A stretch of 64,000 nt of DNA from Eubacterium sp. Lineage in GTDB: Bacteria; Bacillota; Clostridia; Lachnospirales; Lachnospiraceae. The notes beneath the pieces were generated by a model, which ran no database searches, was not told the origin of the DNA, and saw only the letters and a program-made list of their open reading frames with translations. Positions within the stretch are counted from its first letter, which is position 1, and each line of letters opens with the position of its first letter. This document shows positions 33,437 through 42,284 of the stretch, piece after piece. Location: NCBI GenBank assembly GCA_017472565.1, contig JAFUPY010000054.1, forward strand, positions 1 through 64,000. Reading direction: 5' to 3'. A program made the position numbers and the translations under genes.

Positions 33437-34348
33437 TTATTCCCCATACAGAATCGGTTTCAAATAATCAAGCGATTCTGTCCACTCTAATGTTGCACTC
33501 ATTCCGAACATATCTGATGAAAGATAGTAGATTTCATTGTTTTTCACAGCATCGTAATACTGCCAGGTAGAATCTGTTTTGAATTCTTCTTCCATATATG
33601 CAAAAGCTTCTTTTTCGTTGTAATGAGCAAATACAAAAATCTTATCTGGATTTTTCTGAATCATATCTTCTGGGTTAATAGATACGAATCCGTTTTCATC
33701 CCCTGCGTAATTGGAATATACGTTAGTTCCACCAGCCAGCTCTACCAGATTACCAACATAGGATTTTTCTGTTGCAATCAGATGAAAACCATCTGGGAAA
33801 CACATGAGGATCATACAATTACCGTCTTCAACTTCTTCTGTTGCATATCCTTCCATGTAACTTTCATAATCATCATGAAGTGCTGCAGCCTGTTCTTCTT
33901 TCCCTAAAAGCTCTCCCAAAGAGTCAATCGCATCATACATCCCCTGCACACTGCTCATATTTAGAAATGCAGAGCTGATTCCTGCTGCTGTATACTGTTC
34001 GGAGAGAGAACTTTCCAATGACTGTGGTGAAAGCACCAGGTCTGGTGAAATACTTTTTATTATTTCAATATCCGGATTCATCGAACCGCCAATTGTTTCC
34101 AAATCAGCATACCGCTCTGGCAATGTACGAGAAGTCTCAGGAACGGCAACTACATGCTCATATTCCAGGGCATCCAGAATTTCACAAATGGCAACAGAAG
34201 TAGATGCTATTGTAATGTCTTCTGACTGTTGATCTGTCAGTGTGTTTTCGCCATCGTTTTCAGGCGCATTACCTGGAGAGGACGCACAGCCTGCAAGGGC
34301 GTTTGCCACAACTGCTGCAGCAAGTAAAACTGCTATTTTTCTCTTCAT
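33437..34348 (-). CDS. Haem-binding lipoprotein of the ABC importer (IsdE/HtsA-like)
   Basis: A 303-residue periplasmic-binding-protein-like lipoprotein: signal with lipobox LAGC (Cys20), then two lobes joined by a long helix, as in IsdE/HtsA/FepB. 'NPDIEIIKSISPDLVLSPQS' and 'FLNMSSVQGMYDAIDSLGEL' are typical. The IsdE-type ligand Met/His cannot be placed with certainty. It lies 3 nt after the second Shp-like gene. Haem is the likely ligand given the neighbours. Confidence 0.85.
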   Translation of the reverse strand: MKRKIAVLLAAAVVANALAGCASSPGNAPENDGENTLTDQQSEDITIASTSVAICEILDALEYEHVVAVPETSRTLPERYADLETIGGSMNPDIEIIKSISPDLVLSPQSLESSLSEQYTAAGISSAFLNMSSVQGMYDAIDSLGELLGKEEQAAALHDDYESYMEGYATEEVEDGNCMILMCFPDGFHLIATEKSYVGNLVELAGGTNVYSNYAGDENGFVSINPEDMIQKNPDKIFVFAHYNEKEAFAYMEEEFKTDSTWQYYDAVKNNEIYYLSSDMFGMSATLEWTESLDYLKPILYGE

Positions 34349-34351
34349 TAT

Positions 34352-35386
34352 TTACTTACCTGCCTTCACTTTTCTTTTTGCAACGTATCCCACGATACCA
34401 GCCACCACAACAATACAGATTACAATTCCCGCAACTCCTGCCGGTTTCATGCCTCCTGCCCGAGCTGTATCCGTACTTGTTTCAGCTACTGCAGAAGAAT
34501 CTTCTGCTTCATCATTTGCATAATGAATGTTCAGACCATCTTTTTCCACAATTTCTGATTCTGACTGTGTTGTTGTTACTTCATCTTCTGATGTTACTTC
34601 ATCTTCTGATGTTGCTGTATCGTCTGTTGTTACACCTTCGGTTGTTTCAGATGTTGCTGCACCTGTTGTAGTATTCCCATTCTTATCCGTAGATAAAGTG
34701 GTTGTGTTTTCTGCTTTTGTAGTAATATCAGATCCATTTGTATTGCCGGAGCTTCCAGAAGTTCCGCTATTAGTTGTTGTATTTTTATCTGTCGAACCTG
34801 TGTTATTTGATACATCACCACTACTGGTTTCCTCAAACGGTACATTACTCCAATCTACAGAAAGTGTTGCATCAGAAGAACCACCTGCACCAAACTGGGC
34901 TCCCATTACATTACTGTTTACATACAATGCCAACTTATAGGTATTGGTTTTCTGATCCAATGGGAAGCTGATTGCAGAAACATATGGCACTGCTTCATTT
35001 GCTGGATTCAATGCAGTATCACTACTGTTTGAAACACTTACACCTGATGTCTGCAAAGTTCCATTTTTATCGTAATAACCAATCGTTCCCGCAGCTTTGT
35101 CAATAAAGGTGTCACAGGTAATACTATAGATTGTCACACTACTTTTTCTGAAATAAAGTTTCATAGTCCCTTTGCCATCTTTAAATGTAACTTCTGCACT
35201 TTTTAACAAAGGCGCGCCAAATTCAACACCACCCATGGCATTTACATAGCAGCTCAAACTAGCACCAACGCTATAGGTACCATCTTTTACCGCCGGAACC
35301 TCAGCCGCCTTCGCAGTACTTTGTGTGCCTACCAGCATCACTACCGCCAAGGCAAACACCAACATTATTTTCCCTAACTTTTTCAT
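34352..35386 (-). CDS. Second Shp-like haem-binding surface protein
   Basis: A 344-residue secreted protein, paralogue of 30373-31563. Signal (1-28), then the Shp-like domain with 'SVGASLSCYVNAMGGVEFG' (Cys46, Met51), 'IYSITCDTFID' and 'LYVNSNVMGAQFG', all conserved with the other copy. A Thr/Ser/Gly-rich linker of about 140 residues follows, then one membrane segment and 'AKRKVKAGK'; no LPxTG motif, so it is held by the membrane segment. It opens the importer operon behind a promoter with two palindromic motifs. Confidence 0.75.
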   Translation of the reverse strand: MKKLGKIMLVFALAVVMLVGTQSTAKAAEVPAVKDGTYSVGASLSCYVNAMGGVEFGAPLLKSAEVTFKDGKGTMKLYFRKSSVTIYSITCDTFIDKAAGTIGYYDKNGTLQTSGVSVSNSSDTALNPANEAVPYVSAISFPLDQKTNTYKLALYVNSNVMGAQFGAGGSSDATLSVDWSNVPFEETSSGDVSNNTGSTDKNTTTNSGTSGSSGNTNGSDITTKAENTTTLSTDKNGNTTTGAATSETTEGVTTDDTATSEDEVTSEDEVTTTQSESEIVEKDGLNIHYANDEAEDSSAVAETSTDTARAGGMKPAGVAGIVICIVVVAGIVGYVAKRKVKAGK

Positions 35387-35420
35387 TTTTTTACCTCTTT
35401 TATTTGTTATGTATTTTGCA

Positions 35421-35436
35421 ATTAGCGTTAACTAAC
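35421..35436. promoter_or_regulatory. Operator motif B, copy 1
   Basis: ATTAG-CGTTAA-CTAAC, 35 nt upstream of the Shp-like start. Consensus KTTAG-N6-CTAAC. Confidence 0.5.
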
Positions 35437-35540
35437 TCCCTCTGATAAAAAAAGCAGTCCAAGACCACATCGCACATTACATTCATATTATTTGATATTA
35501 GTAGCCTAACATAAGCCCATAGATTTTTTCATCATATCGT

Positions 35541-35576
35541 TTGTAGCAAAATTGCTATAGGTTAATCACGACTAAC
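35541..35576. promoter_or_regulatory. Operator motifs A and B, adjoining
   Basis: TTGTAGCAA-AA-TTGCTA (motif A type) is followed directly by GTTAA-N6-CTAAC (motif B). 'TAACCTATAGCA' (minus strand) is shared with the site at 42086-42097. Confidence 0.55.
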
Positions 35577-35782
35577 TTTTGTTTATAACTTTTTATCGTC
35601 CAAAACCCTTGATTTTACTGAGTTTTGCTATTTTTGCGGATTTGCAACATTTTTCTCTAATAGCAATTTTTTCTCATTTTACTCCTGTTTTAGTGATTGT
35701 TTTTTCTCAACAACCTTTATCCAAACTCTTGTTGACAGACGAATATTGCAGTATAAAATAGAACACAGGAGTGTGATTTATT

Positions 35783-36154
35783 ATGTTTTTTATGATGGGA
35801 ATTACAGACGGGCAAAAAAGATTTGATTTTGTACAGACAATTATCTGTAATGTTTGCGGTGGATATGGACGATATGAAGTATTCATGACTTACACGGTGC
35901 TTTCACTGTTCTTCATCCCTGTTTTTCGCTGGGGCAAACGTTACTATGTGAAGTCCACCTGCTGTAATACGATTTATGAATTAGACCCGGAAGTGGGCAA
36001 ACGCATTGCCCGTGGGGAAAATGTGCAGATTCAGGAATCTGATCTTCGAATGTGCAATCAGGGCAGAAGAACCATGTACAAACGTTGTCAGAACTGTGGA
36101 TTTACAACTGAAGAAAACTTTGATTTCTGTCCGAAGTGCGGAAATCGATTTTAA
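35783..36154 (+). CDS. Zinc-ribbon protein with one membrane segment
   Basis: A 123-residue protein. Cys pairs 'CNVCGG' (about 23-26), 'STCCNTIYELD' and the C-terminal 'CQNCGFTTEENFDFCPKCGN' form two zinc ribbons; a hydrophobic segment 'YTVLSLFFIPVFRWG' (about 38-50) lies between. Small zinc-ribbon membrane proteins of this kind are common in Lachnospiraceae and have no known role. It is on the plus strand, divergent from the Shp-like operon, with ACAGGAG upstream. Confidence 0.8.
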   Translation: MFFMMGITDGQKRFDFVQTIICNVCGGYGRYEVFMTYTVLSLFFIPVFRWGKRYYVKSTCCNTIYELDPEVGKRIARGENVQIQESDLRMCNQGRRTMYKRCQNCGFTTEENFDFCPKCGNRF

Positions 36155-36159
36155 AAAAA

Positions 36160-36235
36160 GAGCAGGTAGCAAAATTGCCTCGCCCAAACCGTTCTAAGGT
36201 TTGTAAGAGCCAATTTTGTACCTGCTCAATTTTAT
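36160..36235 (+). terminator. Terminator after the zinc-ribbon gene
   Basis: GAGCAGGTA/TACCTGCTC outer stem with an inner AAACC..GGTTT hairpin, followed by AATTTTATTT. It starts 3 nt after the stop codon. Confidence 0.65.
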
Positions 36236-36267
36236 TTACACACTTTTATGACAAATGTTTTGCCACT

Positions 36268-36915
36268 CTACTTCATTGGATGTTCTAACAAATCTTCGAT
36301 AGAACATCCCAGCACCCGAGCAAGCTTGTATAAGGTATGCCCCTGTGCCTTGTCAATATCATTTACTCTTTGTTCATACATCTGTATGGATCGAAAATTG
36401 ACTCCAGACTTATTGGCAAGTTCCACCTGGGACAAGCCTCGATGTTCACGGATTGTTTTCAGTTTTGTCTCTATCGAAACATCATTATACAGGGCTTCCA
36501 TGGCATCTATAAACTGGAGAATATCCATTTCGTGATAGACTTTATACATGGAAATTACCCTTGATAAAGGAACACGTTCAAATATGTCGCGGAAACGTCG
36601 ACCTGCATACCACTGATATTCTGCCAAGGCCCAGCCTGCCCAGTACTCTGGCGTTCTATCCTGTATGTAGGTCGGAACTGGAAGCACAATATTTTCACAG
36701 GCAGATTCCATGACATCTCGCACCAATTCTATTCCGGATTTTCCTGCAATCCATCCAGGATTTCCGTTTTCGAACTTTTCTGCGATTCCAGACTGCACAA
36801 ACAACTCTGCAAAAAAATCTGCGCCTTGCTTCATGTCATTAATGGCATAATCGAACATGACCGACAATCTTTTTTTTGCATCACTCAGATACAATTCGTT
36901 GTATGCGCGGGTCAT
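36268..36915 (-). CDS. HTH-tailed antitoxin-like partner of the DUF3990 protein
   Basis: A 215-residue protein with an unusual order: an N-terminal helical region of about 140 residues ('KKRLSVMFDYAINDM', 'WAGWALAEYQWYAGR') and a C-terminal XRE helix-turn-helix ('GLSQVELANKSGVNFRSIQM', about residues 155-190). It overlaps the DUF3990 gene by 35 nt, which means coupled translation; GGAGATG lies before the ATG. A DNA-binding neutraliser that also represses the twin operators upstream is the likely role. Confidence 0.75.
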   Translation of the reverse strand: MTRAYNELYLSDAKKRLSVMFDYAINDMKQGADFFAELFVQSGIAEKFENGNPGWIAGKSGIELVRDVMESACENIVLPVPTYIQDRTPEYWAGWALAEYQWYAGRRFRDIFERVPLSRVISMYKVYHEMDILQFIDAMEALYNDVSIETKLKTIREHRGLSQVELANKSGVNFRSIQMYEQRVNDIDKAQGHTLYKLARVLGCSIEDLLEHPMK

Positions 36916-37579
36916 CGTTTTCCATCTCCTCTCGTAAAATATCCATTACAAAGATGTCATCCTTATATGTTTTACTTTTTCGAATCTCATTTCGATACGT
37001 TTCTCGTGCTATCATATCTCTGTCTAGAAATCTCGGATAGTATTCTGTCCTATCTGCCAATTCATAACCAGAAAAAACAAGTTTTTGAAACGCTTTTTCA
37101 GATACAAGAACAGTCTGCTCTCCTAATTTTCCCAACCGTAATGCTTGATTCAGTCCACGAAGAGGCAGCCCATTTTCCACAAAGGATTCTGCAAACGAAA
37201 AATAAGAATCATCTGCACGATATCCAACTACCACATCATACTGGCTTGTATCTATCAAATAATGGACGATTATATAGTCTCTTGCATCTATCGCAATCTC
37301 ATTATTCAAAGAAAACGTCCGATTCTTTAAAAGTAAGGCAATCCAATTAAGGATGCTATAATTACCATCCTGCAAATCAAGGATGCGCAAATCCGTTGTA
37401 TCCAATTCATATTGATTCACAAAACCATTTTTATTGTTCTTGCAAGCCCATTCCTTGGCCATCTCCACACTTCTGGTACAGTAAAACCCCTGCCCATAGT
37501 CATTATACAATTTTCCTGCTCCTAGTTCTGGCAGTTTTATGATATGGTCTGAGCCATGAAATAATACAACTTTTGACAT
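36881..37579 (-). CDS. DUF3990 (ADP-ribosyltransferase-like) toxin candidate
   Basis: A 232-residue protein of the DUF3990 family. 'FHGSDHIIKLPELGAGKLYN' with 'DYGQGFYCTRSVEMAKEWAC' are the opening blocks; these proteins are thought to be distant ADP-ribosyltransferases, and a His-Tyr-type arrangement is visible. Similar proteins occur in toxin-antitoxin-like pairs. It is the first gene of the pair, with two palindromes just upstream. No signal peptide, so it would act inside the cell. Toxicity is inferred, not shown. Confidence 0.75.
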   Translation of the reverse strand: MSKVVLFHGSDHIIKLPELGAGKLYNDYGQGFYCTRSVEMAKEWACKNNKNGFVNQYELDTTDLRILDLQDGNYSILNWIALLLKNRTFSLNNEIAIDARDYIIVHYLIDTSQYDVVVGYRADDSYFSFAESFVENGLPLRGLNQALRLGKLGEQTVLVSEKAFQKLVFSGYELADRTEYYPRFLDRDMIARETYRNEIRKSKTYKDDIFVMDILREEMENDDPRIQRIVSE

Positions 37580-37593
37580 AGTCTTCTTTCTCC

Positions 37594-37635
37594 TATCATT
37601 GCAATGATATAATATATACTATCATTGCGATGATA
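37594..37635. promoter_or_regulatory. Twin palindromic operators of the DUF3990 pair
   Basis: TATCATTGCAATGATA (37594-37609) and TATCATTGCGATGATA (37620-37635), 26 nt centre to centre, flank an AT-rich -10-like sequence just before the DUF3990 start. Probably bound by the HTH partner. Confidence 0.7.
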
Positions 37636-37699
37636 GGATGTCAATTTGCAATTTCAAATGACTAATTTTATTTTGCACTTTTTAGTCTATCTCAGTGAT

Positions 37700-38116
37700 T
37701 TACGCCGCAAGATTCTCGCCCTCGCGCAACGCTTTCGCATCTTCCTCGGAGCAAGTCTTGATGATGAATACAAATAAGATAATGTGGAACACCCACACAC
37801 AGGCAAGCACGATTCTGCCGATTAGCACTTCGTCCATCATGAAGAATCCAAATGCCATCAACGCTGTCACGATAATCATAACACGAATCTTGGTCTTCCA
37901 TGTCATGCCTTTCCCATGCACAAAGGTTTCCAGATTGTTTTTATATAATTTTGTGCCTCGAAACCAGTTGTTCAAACGCTCGGAGCTTCTGGTAAAACAA
38001 AATGCTGCCAAAAGTAAAAATGGAAATGCTGGAAGCAAAGGAACTACCACTCCTACTGCACCCATTCCAAGACCGATACAGCCTAAAATAACTAATAATA
38101 ATTTCTTGATACTCAT
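37700..38116 (-). CDS. DUF454 (YbaN-like) membrane protein
   Basis: A 138-residue membrane protein with three or four hydrophobic segments and the family motif 'LGMGAVGVVVPLLPAFPFLL', 'FCFTRSSERLNNWF' close behind. YbaN-type proteins are widespread and have no settled function. It overlaps the next gene upstream by 4 nt (ATGA type), so the two are one unit. Confidence 0.9.
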   Translation of the reverse strand: MSIKKLLLVILGCIGLGMGAVGVVVPLLPAFPFLLLAAFCFTRSSERLNNWFRGTKLYKNNLETFVHGKGMTWKTKIRVMIIVTALMAFGFFMMDEVLIGRIVLACVWVFHIILFVFIIKTCSEEDAKALREGENLAA

Positions 38117-38475
38117 GCTTCTTTCTCCAATTTCTTCTTTTCTTTCTTCGTCGCTATCACATGATGCATCGCCGCTATCGGGTGGGAAAATATCATCCGA
38201 GGACCGGAAAAGCGCATTACTTCACGGATTTTTTCTCTCATTTCCGGCTTGTAACAATGTATCTTGCAGTTGGAGCAAAATGTCTTTGTCTCCATAAATG
38301 GACACTTCTCACTTCGCTCTCTTGCGTAGCGGTCCAATGCTTCACAGTCTTTGCAAAGGCAAACGGACTTGCCGCCGTGCTTCTTTTTGCAGTACAACGC
38401 GATCATCTGTGATACCATTTTTTTCTCTTGTTCACGCTTAGTGACTACCTTGTCCGCCATGTTTCCTCCTCCCAC
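38113..38475 (-). CDS. Nitrous oxide-stimulated promoter family protein (YgbA-like)
   Basis: A 120-residue protein with a conserved cysteine-rich core: 'LYCKKKHGG', 'LCKDCEALDRYARERSEKCP' and 'TFCSNCKIHCYKPEMRE' (about 8 Cys, with His), as in the YgbA_NO family. It probably binds a metal or iron-sulfur cluster. The match is from the conserved pattern. It is followed by the DUF454 gene and precedes it on the same transcript. Confidence 0.88.
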   Translation of the reverse strand: MGGGNMADKVVTKREQEKKMVSQMIALYCKKKHGGKSVCLCKDCEALDRYARERSEKCPFMETKTFCSNCKIHCYKPEMREKIREVMRFSGPRMIFSHPIAAMHHVIATKKEKKKLEKEA

Positions 38476-38512
38476 AGCATAGCGTTTTCGTGCAATACAC
38501 TGTTTCTAAAAC

Positions 38513-40243
38513 TTAAGATTTTCTACCGTTATCCATGTGATATACCACATCGGCAATACCCATAGTAGAGGCACGATGTGACACCAGAATGATGGTCTGA
38601 TCCTCTTTTGCTTCCTGCAGGGATTTTAAGATAATACCCTCGTTGAGAGAATCCAGATTGCTAGTCGGTTCATCCAGCAGCAAAAATGGCGCATTATGTA
38701 AAAATGCTCTGGCAATACCGATTCGCTGACGTTCACCACCAGACAGAGTGTCACCCAACTCGCCAACTGGAGTGTCATATCCCTTTGGCAATGTCATGAT
38801 AAAGTCGTGGATAGAAGCTTTTTTTGCGGCTTCCATGATTTCTTCCCTGGTCGCATCTTCTTTTGCCAGCCCAATATTGTTGGCAATCGTATCATGGAAC
38901 AATATGGTTTCCTGGGTTACATAGGATTCCATATGGCGAAGATTACTGGTATTCAGATCTCGTACATTTTTACCGGAAATCTGAACCTTGCCGTCCTGCA
39001 CATCCCAGAATCGCATCAGCAGTTTTAAAAGGGTTGACTTACCTGAACCACTGACACCGTGAATACCTACTACTTTTCCTTTTGGAAGTTCTAAGGATAC
39101 ATCATGTAAAATCTGTTCTTCACCATAGGCAAAATTTACAGACTCTACGTTTGCTCCTTCAAAAGTTACGTCTACGCCGTCGAACACCTCGTAAACCTGT
39201 GGTTCTTCTTCTAACACAGACAGCACACGCTCACCACTTGCCAATGTCTGGTTCAAATTGTTAGACAGACTAGCCAGGGCAACGACTGGACCAAAAGAGC
39301 CCATCATTGCAATCGTCGCAATTACTACCTGCGAAAAATCAGCTGTACCATTCTGCCACAGTGAAATCATTAAAAATAACATTCCTACAGAAAACAGTAA
39401 GATGATCAAGTTGGTCAATGCGCCCTGTACCGTTGCATGACCATTCAGTCGTTTCTGCAGTTTTGCCAAACCGTTGGAGCGGTCTGTTAACTGTTCTGCA
39501 CGCTTTTCCCCTGCTCTGTACTGGATGGTCTCATCCAGACCACGAAGGGAGTCAAGCACGAAGCTGTTCAAATCCCCAAAGGAGTCACGAAATTCCATAC
39601 CGTCTTTCGCACCTCTTCTGCCCATTACTAACGGCATGATGGCGCCTACAACGATATACGCACAAGCTGCCAGAATTCCTGCTGGAATGGCCTGAAAGCC
39701 AATAAAAATTGTCATGATAATACTGCACACAATACCAATCACGATTGGAGAAATAGTGTGAGCATAAAACACTTCCAGCAACTCGATATCAGAAGTAATA
39801 ATAGAAATCAGGTTTCCCTTATCTCTGCCCTCTAACTTGGCTGGACAGAGTTTTCTCAGTGCTGCAAACACTTTATGGCGGATGATCGCTAACAGCTTAA
39901 ATGCAATAAAGTGGTTGCAATACTGCTCTCCATAGTGAAGAACCCCACGAAGCACCGCCATTACAAATAATGCCACAAAAAGCACAGACAACTTCGCATC
40001 AGGGAATATCTGGCCGGCAACTGCAAAAATATCTGCATGGCCGAATTCAGCAAGAATCTTTAATAGGATCATTCCACCCAAGATGGTCAGGAAAATCGCA
40101 CACAAGAATCCTATTACCCCCAGCACAATAGCAGCGAGCATAATTGGAAGCAATGGTTTTACCAGCACGATCAACTGTCCCATGATCTTGATGCCACTTC
40201 GGCGGCTCGCTGTGGCAGAATTGTTGTTCTTAACCTCTGTCAT
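38513..40243 (-). CDS. ABC exporter subunit, CydC-like
   Basis: A 576-residue half-transporter: six membrane segments (about 25-300), then an ABC ATPase with Walker A 'GIHGVSGSGKSTLL', signature 'TLSGGERQRIGIARAFL' and Walker B 'FLLLDEPTSNLDS'. It forms a pair with the next gene, which has a different signature. Such CydCD-type pairs export thiols or haem-related compounds. Here the setting (Shp-like genes, shared operators) points to haem or iron, but the cargo is not known. Confidence 0.88.
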   Translation of the reverse strand: MTEVKNNNSATASRRSGIKIMGQLIVLVKPLLPIMLAAIVLGVIGFLCAIFLTILGGMILLKILAEFGHADIFAVAGQIFPDAKLSVLFVALFVMAVLRGVLHYGEQYCNHFIAFKLLAIIRHKVFAALRKLCPAKLEGRDKGNLISIITSDIELLEVFYAHTISPIVIGIVCSIIMTIFIGFQAIPAGILAACAYIVVGAIMPLVMGRRGAKDGMEFRDSFGDLNSFVLDSLRGLDETIQYRAGEKRAEQLTDRSNGLAKLQKRLNGHATVQGALTNLIILLFSVGMLFLMISLWQNGTADFSQVVIATIAMMGSFGPVVALASLSNNLNQTLASGERVLSVLEEEPQVYEVFDGVDVTFEGANVESVNFAYGEEQILHDVSLELPKGKVVGIHGVSGSGKSTLLKLLMRFWDVQDGKVQISGKNVRDLNTSNLRHMESYVTQETILFHDTIANNIGLAKEDATREEIMEAAKKASIHDFIMTLPKGYDTPVGELGDTLSGGERQRIGIARAFLHNAPFLLLDEPTSNLDSLNEGIILKSLQEAKEDQTIILVSHRASTMGIADVVYHMDNGRKS

Positions 40244-42054
40244 TACAAAACCACCTCCATTTCTTCTATTCCTGTGGCAGATTCTGTTACAAATTCCACA
40301 GAATGACCTCTCTTATTTAACCTGGAAAACTTCTCTAACTCCTGCTGCTGATTGTATAACTGCGCGTAAGCACCAGCATTTGCCATCAGCTCTCTGTGAG
40401 TTCCTGCCTCTGCTACCACACCGTCTTGCATCATATAGATACAATCGGAGTCCACCACATTGGCAAGTCTGTGAGAAATCAACACAACGGTTTTTTCCTT
40501 AGCAATACGACGAACCACATCCATGATCAACTCTTCACTTTCCATATCGATATTGGATGTTGCCTCGTCAAAAATATAGATTTTAGAGTCATGAAGCAAT
40601 GCTCGCGCCAGGGCAAGTCTCTGACACTGTCCGCCAGAAAAATTGCTTCCTTTTTCCTGTAATTTGGTTGCAAGCCCTTCCTGATCATGCAAAAAGGCAT
40701 CTAAATTCACCAGTTTCAGCACGTTCCACAGTTCCTCGTCAGATGCCTCTGGCGCGGCCAGACGAAGGTTTTCTGCCACCGTCCCCTTAAACAGATAGCT
40801 GTTGTGGGCGACCATAGTCATGTTATCCATAATGTTGCCTTCATTTAACTGGGAAAGTTCCAATGTCTCTGTTGTATTCCCAATGGAAATATTGCCTGTA
40901 TAACCACGGTTTCTTCCCATCAAAATGCCTGCAATGGTACTCTTTCCGCAGCCTGAGGTTCCAACCAGAGATACGATTTTTCCCGCAGGGAACTCCATAG
41001 AAACCCCTTTTAAAATCTCTCGCTCTTCCTCATAAGAAAAATGTACATCCTTCAAGAAAATAGACACTTCTCCCTCAGGAATCATACCTGTTTCTTCTTC
41101 TGGCTCTGGCAGATCAAGCAGAGCAAAAATCTTGTCGCTTGCCGCCATACCATTCATTGCCACGTGGAAGAAAGACCCCAACAGACGCAATGGAATGAAA
41201 AATTCTGCCGCCAGTAAAATAATCATCAAGGCACCGGAAAACTCTACATTTCCCATAAAAAGCTGGCGAAGAACCACTATGATACCTACAGCAGCGCCGC
41301 CATATGCTACCACGTCCATAATTGTTGTGGAATTTAACTGCATGGTAAGGACCTTCATGGTAATACGGCGAAAATGCTGTGCCTCTTCGTCCATTTCAAC
41401 GGCTTTCTTTTTATCTGCCTGATAAATCTTTAATGTAGTAAGACCTTGGAGGTTTTCTAAGAAATTGTCGCCAAGGCTTGCATAAATACCCCAATATTTG
41501 CTGAGTAATTTTTTCGCAATCTTCATAACCGCCATGATTGAGATTGGAATCAATGGCACGCATACAAGCAACACCACGCTGGCTGGCTTGTTGATTGGAA
41601 ATAGAATAATAAATAAGGTAATTGGCGCAATCAGACTGTAGAAGAGCTGTGAAAGATATTTTCCAAAATATACTTCCAACTGTTCTACCCCTTCTGCTGC
41701 CACCTGCACAACCTCTGAAGTTCCAACCTGTTCTCGATATCCAACTCCCAGACGAAGGAGTTTTTCATAGATTTTTTCACGAAGCACTCGTTTCACATCC
41801 ACACTGGCTTTGTAGGAGGCATTGGAGGCACCCACGTTACAGATCAGACGAACGATAATCGCCACTGCACACACAATCAGACACTGAAAGATATCTGCCT
41901 GTGTAATATTACCCTGTAGTAAAAGTCCCAACAGTCTTGCAACTGCCCACACCAGGAAAACCTGTCCGATCAGGGAAATCCACTGCCAAACCACCTGATA
42001 AACAATGTACTTCTTAGAGGTGGCAAGTAATTTTAACAATCTCTTCTTAATCAT
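40243..42054 (-). CDS. ABC exporter subunit, CydD-like
   Basis: A 603-residue half-transporter: six membrane segments, then an ATPase with Walker A 'SLVGTSGCGKSTI', a variant signature 'NFSGGQCQRLALARALL', and Walker B 'IYIFDEATSNIDMES'. It overlaps the downstream gene by 1 nt, so the two subunits are made together. Its promoter carries both palindromic motifs shared with the Shp-like promoter. Cargo unknown. Confidence 0.88.
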   Translation of the reverse strand: MIKKRLLKLLATSKKYIVYQVVWQWISLIGQVFLVWAVARLLGLLLQGNITQADIFQCLIVCAVAIIVRLICNVGASNASYKASVDVKRVLREKIYEKLLRLGVGYREQVGTSEVVQVAAEGVEQLEVYFGKYLSQLFYSLIAPITLFIILFPINKPASVVLLVCVPLIPISIMAVMKIAKKLLSKYWGIYASLGDNFLENLQGLTTLKIYQADKKKAVEMDEEAQHFRRITMKVLTMQLNSTTIMDVVAYGGAAVGIIVVLRQLFMGNVEFSGALMIILLAAEFFIPLRLLGSFFHVAMNGMAASDKIFALLDLPEPEEETGMIPEGEVSIFLKDVHFSYEEEREILKGVSMEFPAGKIVSLVGTSGCGKSTIAGILMGRNRGYTGNISIGNTTETLELSQLNEGNIMDNMTMVAHNSYLFKGTVAENLRLAAPEASDEELWNVLKLVNLDAFLHDQEGLATKLQEKGSNFSGGQCQRLALARALLHDSKIYIFDEATSNIDMESEELIMDVVRRIAKEKTVVLISHRLANVVDSDCIYMMQDGVVAEAGTHRELMANAGAYAQLYNQQQELEKFSRLNKRGHSVEFVTESATGIEEMEVVL

Positions 42055-42074
42055 AAGTTCTAACCTTTCCTGTA

Positions 42075-42158
42075 TTTAGTCACAACTAACCTATAGCATA
42101 GTAACATATGAGCCAAAGATCGTTCATCTGCCAGTTTGTTGCATTTTTGCTACAAACT
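42075..42158. promoter_or_regulatory. Operator motifs in front of the ABC exporter pair
   Basis: TTTAG-N6-CTAAC at 42075-42090 (motif B) and AGTTTGTTGCA-N4-TGCTACAAACT at 42133-42158 (motif A, one mismatch between arms). A degenerate A copy (TTTGTAGCA..GCAACA) lies at 42231-42254. Confidence 0.65.
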
Positions 42159-42284
42159 CTTTTTTGATTGCATTCAATTAAGTTTTTCACAAACAAACAC
42201 CACTCCATGCTTATTTTTCTACTTTTGTGCTTTGTAGCATTTTAGCAACATTTGAGTGATGTTTTTTATTTTTGTCATATTCAT

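Larger units (their letters stand above)
35387..35782. promoter_or_regulatory. Divergent promoter region with haem-regulon operators
   Basis: No gene. It holds ATTAG-N6-CTAAC (35421-35436), a nearby TTAG-N4-CTAAC (35498-35510), a GTAGCAA-AA-TTGCTA palindrome (35543-35557) and GTTAA-N6-CTAAC (35561-35576). The same two motif types occur at 42.1 and 43.2 kb. Confidence 0.6.
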
